Part shown: positions 1 through 5,310 of the stretch, piece by piece
Position numbering within the stretch: position 1 is the stretch's first letter
How the letters are laid out: the number at the start of each line of letters is the position of its first letter
NCBI GenBank assembly: GCA_029251065.1
Contig: JAQXEB010000095.1
Span: 1-5,310 of the forward strand
From: Luminiphilus sp.
GTDB taxonomy: Bacteria > Pseudomonadota > Gammaproteobacteria > Pseudomonadales > Halieaceae
Reading direction: 5' to 3'
DNA: 5,310 nt
Program-made: the position numbers and the translations under genes
The notes under the pieces: model-generated
Told to the model about the DNA's origin: nothing
The model's database searches: none
What the model saw: the letters and a program-made list of their open reading frames with translations, nothing else

Positions 1-2688
1 GTGACTAAATTTTTCTCAAGAAAGAAAGCCGCAATTTTGGCGCTGGCCGTGCCTGTTGCAATGGGCTTGCCGGTCCAAGTACTTGCCCAAGACGGTGAAA
101 TCGAAGAGGTAATCATTACGGGTACACGCGTTGCAGATCGTTCTGCCGCAGATTCAACGGTCCCCGTTGATGTTATTTCTGGTGCTGACTTCCGGGATAC
201 AGGATCCACTGACATTCAGGACATGCTCAGAACCGCGGTACCGTCTTATGACGTGAATGCACAGCCCATCAGTGATGCAGCAAGTATTATTCGGCCTGCA
301 AACCTTCGTGGTTTGTCGCCCGATAACACATTGGTGTTGGTCAATGGTAAGCGGCGTCACCGCGGCTCTGTAATTTCTTTCTTGGGTGGTGGTATTTCTG
401 ACGGTGCTCAAGGCGTCGACTTGGCGGCTATTCCGTCACTCGCTTTAAAGCAAGTAGAGGTCCTTCGCGATGGCGCGTCATCTCAGTACGGCTCTGACGC
501 AATTGCAGGCGTAATGAACTTCCTGCTTCGCGATGATGCCGAAGGGTTTGAGCTTGTCACACGCTACGGATCTACCTTTGAAGGCGACGGTAACAACTAC
601 ATGGTCGCTGCAAACCTGGGCCTCCCACTGGGCGATAATGGATTTATTAACCTTACCGGTGAAGTACGTGATGTCGAAGGTACCGTTCGTTCCGTTGTTC
701 GTAACGACGTTGCAACGGCAGTTGCTAACGGTTACGCACCCGTGGCGAACTTCCAGAACATCAACACCTACACGAATGAAGTCCCACAGTACTGGGGTCA
801 GCCCGATGTCGAAGATGACGTAAAGTTCTTCTTTAACGCGGCCTATGAGCTGAATGAGACAACAGAACTGTACGCGTTTGGTAACATGGCAGAGCGAACG
901 GTTACTGGTGGCTTCTTCTACCGAAACATTGTTGGCCCCAATCGCGGAAGCCAGCGCGGTGGTGTTTACCGTGGTCCCTATGTTGACCCAACAACGGGCA
1001 TGTCGTTATCACAAGACGATGGCGGTGTTGCTTCAATTTTGGTCGGTGACTTAGATGGTGGTTCCAGCTGTATTGACGGTATTCCGCTCGGTGGTTCTGG
1101 CGGTGTCATCCCGGATGCAGGGTTCCTTTCGCAAGTTACAGCAAGCGATAACTGTTTCTCTTTTGCCGAGACCATTCCAGCCGGATTCGTTCCGCGATTT
1201 GGTGGTGACAACGAAGATTCGTCGTTCACTTTTGGTGTCCGTGGCGAAATGGCGGGTGGTATTGCTTATGACGTGAGTGCTCAGCGCGGTTCTAACCGAA
1301 CTGATTACTTCATTAGAAACACAATTAACGCGTCCTTAGGTCCGAATACGCCGCGCGACTTTGTGCCTGGTGGTCAGGAGCAAACGGAGACGTTGTTTAA
1401 CATCAACTTTGTTAAGTCAGTCGATATTGAAGGATTCAGTTCTCCACTGAACGTGGCGTTTGGATACGAAAATCGTGAAGAAGAGTTTGATCTTTTCGCG
1501 GGTGATGCGGCGTCCTATGCATTGGGTCCTTTAGCGTCTCAAGGTTTCTCTTCAAGCTCTAACGGTTTTGGTGGATTCCCCAGAGACACGTCAGCGTCAC
1601 AAGACAGTGATGCTGTGTTTATTGATCTGGAAGCGGACGTGACCGATGCAACGACGCTTCAAGTTGCAGTTCGACGCGAGGAGTTCAACAACTTCGGAAA
1701 TACCACTAACTATAAGTTGGCGGGTCTGCACCGAATGACTGACGACGTTCGTATCCGAGCGGCCTATTCAACAGGTTTCCACGCACCGACCTCTGGACAA
1801 GCCAGTATCACTAACGTAACGACTCAAAACGTTGCCGGTACACTGGTCGATCAGGGTACGCTACCGCTGTTTTCAGCAGCTGGTCAGCTCGCTGCTGACT
1901 TTGTAGAGAGTGCAGGTAACGGCAGACCACAGCTGGGCACAGAAGATGCGACTAACATGTCGTTGGGTGTTGCGATCGATGCGGGAGATTGGACTTGGAC
2001 GATCGACTACTACAACATCGAAGTGGAAGATCGCATCGCATTGGGCGCTAATATTGATTTTCTGGACGCACTTAACTACGCCGGAAGCTCATCTTACGAC
2101 TCTGTTTCCGCCGCTTTAACCGGTTTAGATGCCGCTGGTACGATAAACCGTCAGGAGTACCTTGGCCTTGACGATTTGGCGCAGTTCCGTTTCTTTACGA
2201 ACGGTTTTAGCACAACAACTAAGGGTCTTGATTTAGTTGGTCGCGTGGATTTTGCAGCGCTGAGCGGTGACTCAACAGTAACGTTAGCGTTTAACTACAA
2301 CGACACAACGGTCGACAATCGGGGCTCAATTAATCCGATTTCAGACGGTCGTGTCGAAGCACTCGAAGATCAGTTGCCAAGCATTAAAGGCAATGTCGCT
2401 TGGGCACACACGCAAGGTCGTTTCCGAACGCTTGTTCGTGCCAACTACTACGGCGGCTGGAAGTCTACGAGTAACGATTACAATGTAGGCGCAACGGTCA
2501 TGGTCGACGCGCAGGTGTCGTATCAGGTCAACGATGAGTTAGAGCTCGTACTGGGCGTTGACAATCTGTTCGACGAGTACCCAGACCGTAATCCAGGTCA
2601 AGGCGGTGTTGGTCAGCTTTATCCAGAAGACAGCCCGTTCGGGTTTAATGGCGGCAGCTGGTATCTCCAAGGCCGTTACTCGTTCTAA
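1..2688 (+). CDS. TonB-dependent outer-membrane receptor, ligand unknown
   Basis: This is a 22-stranded-barrel type receptor that would use TonB/ExbBD energy to import a scarce ligand (siderophore, vitamin, sugar or peptide) across the outer membrane. Residues 1-29 form a signal peptide: basic start (FFSRKK), hydrophobic core, and a V-L-A cleavage site before Q30. A TonB box follows at about 35-42 (EEVIITGT). The plug spans about 50-178, with the motifs LRGLSPDNTLVLVNGKRR (103-119) and VEVLRDGASSQYGSDAIAG (152-170). The barrel runs from about 185 to the end and shows RAAYSTGFHAP (586-596), GVDNLFDEYP (852-861) and a terminal phenylalanine (F895), the usual outer-membrane assembly signal. Two cysteines (C357, C385) lie in a glycine-rich stretch that is probably an extracellular loop. 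The GTG start is the first base of the window, so its ribosome site is unseen, but the signal peptide directly after it supports it. Length is normal for the family. The ligand cannot be read from the sequence. Confidence 0.95.
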   Translation: MTKFFSRKKAAILALAVPVAMGLPVQVLAQDGEIEEVIITGTRVADRSAADSTVPVDVISGADFRDTGSTDIQDMLRTAVPSYDVNAQPISDAASIIRPANLRGLSPDNTLVLVNGKRRHRGSVISFLGGGISDGAQGVDLAAIPSLALKQVEVLRDGASSQYGSDAIAGVMNFLLRDDAEGFELVTRYGSTFEGDGNNYMVAANLGLPLGDNGFINLTGEVRDVEGTVRSVVRNDVATAVANGYAPVANFQNINTYTNEVPQYWGQPDVEDDVKFFFNAAYELNETTELYAFGNMAERTVTGGFFYRNIVGPNRGSQRGGVYRGPYVDPTTGMSLSQDDGGVASILVGDLDGGSSCIDGIPLGGSGGVIPDAGFLSQVTASDNCFSFAETIPAGFVPRFGGDNEDSSFTFGVRGEMAGGIAYDVSAQRGSNRTDYFIRNTINASLGPNTPRDFVPGGQEQTETLFNINFVKSVDIEGFSSPLNVAFGYENREEEFDLFAGDAASYALGPLASQGFSSSSNGFGGFPRDTSASQDSDAVFIDLEADVTDATTLQVAVRREEFNNFGNTTNYKLAGLHRMTDDVRIRAAYSTGFHAPTSGQASITNVTTQNVAGTLVDQGTLPLFSAAGQLAADFVESAGNGRPQLGTEDATNMSLGVAIDAGDWTWTIDYYNIEVEDRIALGANIDFLDALNYAGSSSYDSVSAALTGLDAAGTINRQEYLGLDDLAQFRFFTNGFSTTTKGLDLVGRVDFAALSGDSTVTLAFNYNDTTVDNRGSINPISDGRVEALEDQLPSIKGNVAWAHTQGRFRTLVRANYYGGWKSTSNDYNVGATVMVDAQVSYQVNDELELVLGVDNLFDEYPDRNPGQGGVGQLYPEDSPFGFNGGSWYLQGRYSF

Positions 2689-2708
2689 GCTTTTGACTTT
2701 AGATACTG

Positions 2709-2735
2709 AAAACCCGCCTCGGCGGGTTTTTTTTT
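2709..2735 (+). terminator. Rho-independent terminator between convergent genes
   Basis: A perfect inverted repeat, AAAACCCGCC (2709-2718) and GGCGGGTTTT (2721-2730), is separated by TC and followed by a run of nine T (2727-2735). It starts 20 bases after the receptor stop codon, so it is the receptor gene's terminator. The stem is flanked by A's on the other side, and it lies 22 bases beyond the stop of the convergent amidohydrolase gene. It can therefore also form in that transcript, where the U-run is only four long, making minus-strand termination plausible but weaker. Confidence 0.93.
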
Positions 2736-2752
2736 GACTGTGTGTTAAGTCC

Positions 2753-4432
2753 CTAGGGGTGTTTGGTGTAGACAATTTGTCCATCGACAATGGTCATTGC
2801 GACATCGGTTTGCAGGATGGCTGGCTCGTCTATCGTCATAACGTCTTGGTTAAGAATGGTCAGATCTGCGCGCTTACCGACGACAACAGACCCCAAGTCG
2901 TTCTCCTGAAACGCCGCATAGGCATTCCAAAGCGTCATGGACTGAAGGGCTTCTTCACGGGATAGGCGCTGGTGGTACTCGTAGCCTTCCCCCGGGGTTC
3001 CTTTCAGCGTTTTCCGTGCCACAGCGGCATAAAAGTTTGCCAACGGGTTAATGGGCTCAACAGGCACATCGGTTCCGTTTGCCAAGTGAACTCCAGCGTC
3101 GAGTAAATCACGCCACACATAGGCACCTGATTCAATTCGGTCTTTGCCCAGTCGATTGATAGCCCAAGGTCGATCCGAGCTCATGTGAACGGTTTGAATG
3201 GAGGCAATAACCCCTAAATCAGCGAAACGTGCAATATCGTCGGGTACGAGGTGTTGGGCGTGCTCTATTCTTGATCGATGATCTCTCGTGCCGAGTTTGG
3301 CCGTTTCTATGGCATCGAGCACGACCGTATTGGCTTTGTCGCCAATCGCATGGGTATTGATCTGCCAGCCGTGTTCATTGGATTTTTTCATGATCTCGAT
3401 GAGTCGTGCCTTGTCAAATGTCTGAACACCCGATGTGCCTGGGTCATCTGTGTAAGGCTCGTGCAACCAGGCGGTTCTTGAGCCCAATGCGCCGTCCATA
3501 ACAGCTTTAAACGAGGCGAGCGTCAATCGTTGGTCGCCCGTTGCGCGAACCGGAGCGCGATTAATCCAGTACTGGGTTAGCGACTCATCTTGCGCACTGA
3601 TCATTGAGTAAACGCGAAGTTTTAGATCGCCCGCTGCATCGAGCGCGAGCAGTGCGTCAACTTCCGTTGCGCCAGCACCCGCATCGTGAAAGGACGTGAT
3701 GCCCCATTTGAAGGCCTGCGCCTGTGCAATCTGTATGGCATTTTTTGCCGATGCTTCGCTAAATGCCGTTAAGGGCGTCAAGAGGTCCATGGCATTTTCA
3801 TGCAAAATGCCCGTGGGGTTACCGCGTTGATCCTTGACGATCACGCCGCCCTCAGGCGTGTCGGTCGTAAAGTTAATCCCTAAGGCACGCATAGCGGCCT
3901 CATTGGCCAATGCAGAGTGCCCGTTGGCATGACCTAGAACGACAGGGTGGTTGGCGCTGACTTCAGACAAGGCCTTGTGGGTTGGGAAGCCATCCACCAT
4001 TTCTTTTGGATCTTTTGACCATTTGCTTTGATGCCAACCGCGCCCCTCGATGACCTGTCCGGCGGCGATTCGGGTCGTCGCATCGGCAACCATGCTGATG
4101 ATATCGTCGTACGAGTTGGCTGTGTTTAAATCAAGGTTGAGAGCGGCTTTACCGAAGCTTGCTAAATGCCCGTGTCCCTCAATAAATCCGGGGTAGGCGA
4201 CATTGGAACCGAGGTCGATATGCCGATGGTCACCACTTGCCGCGCCTGCTACCTCCGACAGTGAGCCAACATGCGAAAAGCGACCGTCCGAAATAAGGAC
4301 AGCCTCTACCGATGATTGATCGTGCTCAGCGGTATAGATTTTCCCGGTGATCAACAAGTCTTCCGCTTGAGCCGGGGCCATTAACGCCACAGCACTGACA
4401 CAGAGAATCCACTGTTTAAAATGATGTTGCAT
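2753..4432 (-). CDS. Exported amidohydrolase, YtcJ/NfdA-like (amidohydrolase family 3)
   Basis: This is a metal-dependent hydrolase of the amidohydrolase superfamily. The best characterised relative I know is NfdA, which cleaves N-substituted formamides to amine and formate; the substrate here is unknown. Numbered from the ATG at 4432 (559 residues), the barrel shows the metal-binding HxH in GFIEGHGHL (H87, H89), the family motif FKAVMDGALGSRTAWL (K309 at the lysine position), NTHAIGD (H361), RIEHAQH (H391) and NGTDVPVEPINP (D455). All expected active-site residues are present. The small beta-sandwich uses the N-terminal LLITGKIYTAEHD and the C-terminal GSVVVGKRADLTIL segments. Residues 1-23 are a signal peptide (HHFKQW, hydrophobic core, AQA/ED cleavage), so the enzyme should be periplasmic. 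The open frame extends back to a TTG at 4543, but that start gives a basic leader with no export signal and overlaps the upstream stop. The ATG has an AAAGG about 10 bases upstream (4443-4447). The stop codon is TAG. Confidence 0.92.
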   Translation of the reverse strand: MQHHFKQWILCVSAVALMAPAQAEDLLITGKIYTAEHDQSSVEAVLISDGRFSHVGSLSEVAGAASGDHRHIDLGSNVAYPGFIEGHGHLASFGKAALNLDLNTANSYDDIISMVADATTRIAAGQVIEGRGWHQSKWSKDPKEMVDGFPTHKALSEVSANHPVVLGHANGHSALANEAAMRALGINFTTDTPEGGVIVKDQRGNPTGILHENAMDLLTPLTAFSEASAKNAIQIAQAQAFKWGITSFHDAGAGATEVDALLALDAAGDLKLRVYSMISAQDESLTQYWINRAPVRATGDQRLTLASFKAVMDGALGSRTAWLHEPYTDDPGTSGVQTFDKARLIEIMKKSNEHGWQINTHAIGDKANTVVLDAIETAKLGTRDHRSRIEHAQHLVPDDIARFADLGVIASIQTVHMSSDRPWAINRLGKDRIESGAYVWRDLLDAGVHLANGTDVPVEPINPLANFYAAVARKTLKGTPGEGYEYHQRLSREEALQSMTLWNAYAAFQENDLGSVVVGKRADLTILNQDVMTIDEPAILQTDVAMTIVDGQIVYTKHP

Positions 4433-4486
4433 AGCACGACGACCTTTAACGAGTTTCGAATACGCAGTATGACCCTGATGGCCGCT

Positions 4487-4536
4487 AATAAAAAAGAAGA
4501 GCCCTTGGGAGTGTCGCCTCTTTCGGACGCGGGCTC
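4487..4536 (-). terminator. Possible terminator or attenuator after the formyltransferase gene
   Basis: On the minus strand GAGCCC (4536-4531) can pair with GGGCTC (4504-4499), and the second arm is followed directly by TTCTTTTTTAT (4498-4488). The arms are only six pairs long with a 26-base interior that shows little further pairing, so the hairpin is weaker than a classic terminator. It begins 3 bases after the formyltransferase stop and ends 54 bases before the amidohydrolase start. This suggests the two genes are at least partly uncoupled. I found no convincing promoter in the remaining gap. Confidence 0.45.
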
Positions 4537-4539
4537 GTT

Positions 4540-5253
4540 TCAAATAAGACGCCAGCCTGCATTTTCAAAGCGATCAATCGCCTTGTTTGATGGAAAGCTG
4601 TAGTAACGGCCTTTTGGTAAGTCAGGGCGGGGTGCCACAGCCAACCGCTCGATGTTCTCAACCGTGTCTCTGATCTGCTCGACACCAGGCCCGTATAGCG
4701 AGAGCACCTGATTCATGTACGAGATACCAGACCTCAAAGGTTGGCGCCTCTTTGAAATAACGTGACCCGTATCAATTTTACGATCCGTCACCCAATGAAG
4801 TGTTGTCCCCAATTCCTCTTCCTTGTTGAGCATGGACCAAAAGCTCGCCATGACCCCTTTGTACTCGGGCAGCAGCCCAGAGTGCAGATTGATGACGCCA
4901 AGTCGCGCAAGTTGAATGGTTTGCTCATGCAGAATCTGACCAAAGCGGATGCTGATCAGCAGATCGGGCTTGAAGTCTTCAATGAGGTGGTGCTGATCTG
5001 TGTTGATGTTTGTAAGGCCGATCTCTGGAGACTGCACTTGGTGAGCGAGTTCGGCGAACGTGTGCCCTGAGGGCGGCATAAAACAGGTTTCTTTTATGAT
5101 CAGGGCTTCGAGTCGCGGATCGCGTTGTTTCTCAGCGCCGACGCGCTCCGAGTAAAACAGAGCAAGCTCGTGGTGTTTAAAGAAGTGGGGTAACAGCGCA
5201 TTGAGGGCGACGTTGGCGTAAATATCGCGGTTGTAGAGAAGCCCTATTCGCAC
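4540..5253 (-). CDS. Formyltransferase-fold protein, acceptor unknown
   Basis: This belongs to the formyl transferase superfamily (PurN, Fmt and ArnA N-terminal domain), which usually moves a formyl group from 10-formyltetrahydrofolate to an amine. Numbered from the GTG at 5253 (237 residues), it has a Rossmann-like first strand (MRIGLLYNRD), then PDLLISIRFGQIL (96-108). The core motif GVINLHSGLLPEYKGVMASFW (119-139) carries the catalytic Asn122 and His124. The downstream VTDRKIDTGHVI (155-166) supplies the catalytic Asp161, so the Asn-His-Asp triad is intact. There is no signal peptide, so it is cytoplasmic. It lacks the C-terminal tRNA-binding domain of Fmt, and its length is near PurN, but the sequence does not look like PurN. 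The tail (GRYYSFPSNKAIDRF, 215-229) resembles stand-alone formyltransferases of sugar or amino-acid-modifying clusters as I recall them. An in-frame GTG at 5277 is an alternative start but is poorly placed relative to a Shine-Dalgarno. The acceptor is not identifiable. Confidence 0.87.
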   Translation of the reverse strand: MRIGLLYNRDIYANVALNALLPHFFKHHELALFYSERVGAEKQRDPRLEALIIKETCFMPPSGHTFAELAHQVQSPEIGLTNINTDQHHLIEDFKPDLLISIRFGQILHEQTIQLARLGVINLHSGLLPEYKGVMASFWSMLNKEEELGTTLHWVTDRKIDTGHVISKRRQPLRSGISYMNQVLSLYGPGVEQIRDTVENIERLAVAPRPDLPKGRYYSFPSNKAIDRFENAGWRLI

Positions 5254-5255
5254 TG

Positions 5256-5310
5256 TTAATCCCCTGACTGTAGCCACCAGTTTACTCTGTCCTTTATGCT
5301 CCAGCGAGAC
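5256..5310 (-). CDS. Possible 3' end of an upstream operon gene (partial)
   Basis: One minus-strand frame is open from the window edge to a TAA at 5258-5256, giving 17 residues ending RVNWWLQSGD. The stop lies 2 bases before the formyltransferase GTG, the spacing expected of translationally coupled genes. A second frame is also open to the edge (the formyltransferase's own frame), and the third is closed by a TAA. With so few codons, chance openness cannot be excluded, and no family can be named from this tail. Confidence 0.4.
   Translation of the reverse strand, partial: SRWSIKDRVNWWLQSGD
5260..5265 (-). promoter_or_regulatory. Ribosome binding site that fixes the formyltransferase start
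   Basis: On the minus strand AGGGGA lies 6 bases before the GTG at 5253, good Shine-Dalgarno spacing. The in-frame GTG at 5277 has only an AAAGGA 12 bases away. The first beta strand of the formyltransferase fold (RIGLLYN) begins directly after the 5253 start, which also favours it. The site sits inside the end of the upstream reading frame, as is common in tightly packed operons. Confidence 0.65.

Noticed and set aside
154..411. Minus-strand open frame of 85 codons inside the receptor gene
   Set aside because: It lies wholly antisense to strongly conserved plug-domain coding sequence, and its product has no recognisable domain.
978..1229. Minus-strand open frame of 83 codons inside the receptor gene
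   Set aside because: It is antisense to the glycine-rich loop coding region, where repetitive codons keep the opposite frame open; no family features seen.
2691..2739. Direct repeat TTTTGACT at 2691-2698 and 2732-2739 flanking the terminator
   Set aside because: An eight-base T-rich match in a short spacer is expected by chance, and there is no inserted element between the copies.
2751..2758. Palindrome CCCTAGGG over the amidohydrolase stop codon
   Set aside because: It is a single short palindrome partly fixed by coding sequence (Pro codon and TAG stop), with no paired site or other sign of an operator.
2539..2790. Minus-strand open frame crossing the convergent spacer
   Set aside because: It runs through the terminator hairpin and overlaps the ends of both real genes in other frames.
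4398..4432. Lipoprotein signal at Cys11 of the amidohydrolase
   Set aside because: The residues before the cysteine (Trp-Ile-Leu) do not match a lipobox, and the cysteine lies at the start of the hydrophobic core; the AQA/ED site fits a normal signal peptidase I cleavage.
4485..4685. Minus-strand open frame of 66 codons spanning the formyltransferase end and the gap, considered as a leader peptide or small gene
   Set aside because: Most of it overlaps the conserved C-terminal part of the formyltransferase in another frame, and it has no recognisable composition or motif.
4762..5070. Plus-strand open frame of 102 codons
   Set aside because: It is antisense to the catalytic core of the formyltransferase; the product resembles no family.

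Overview
The window looks like chromosomal DNA from a Gram-negative bacterium, most probably a marine gammaproteobacterium of the OM60/NOR5 (Halieaceae) kind. That placement is an inference: an outer-membrane TonB-dependent receptor proves the cell type, base composition is roughly balanced, and the receptor's plug sequence resembles receptors remembered from that group. No database search was possible. There are no RNA genes, CRISPR arrays, insertion sequences or phage genes.

Layout: (1) Positions 1-2688, plus strand, hold a full-length TonB-dependent outer-membrane receptor of 895 residues whose GTG start is the first base of the window. (2) Positions 2689-2752 are a short convergent spacer with a strong rho-independent hairpin that can end transcription from both sides. 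(3) Positions 2753-4432, minus strand, encode an exported metal-dependent amidohydrolase of the YtcJ/NfdA type (559 residues from the start with a signal peptide). (4) Positions 4433-4539 are a 107-base gap with a hairpin plus T-tract on the minus strand, a possible terminator or attenuator. (5) Positions 4540-5253, minus strand, encode a small cytoplasmic formyltransferase-fold protein (237 residues). (6) Positions 5256-5310, minus strand, are an open frame that stops 2 bases before the formyltransferase start and is probably the tail of an upstream operon gene cut by the window edge.

How the genes may work together: the receptor would import an unidentified ligand across the outer membrane. 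The amidohydrolase would act in the periplasm. The formyltransferase acts in the cytoplasm and appears to belong to an operon that continues past the window. One characterised relative of the amidohydrolase (NfdA) removes formyl groups from N-substituted formamides, so its position next to a formyltransferase is suggestive. However, the two proteins are predicted in different compartments and are separated by a possible terminator. I see no convincing evidence of a novel defence or mobile system here.
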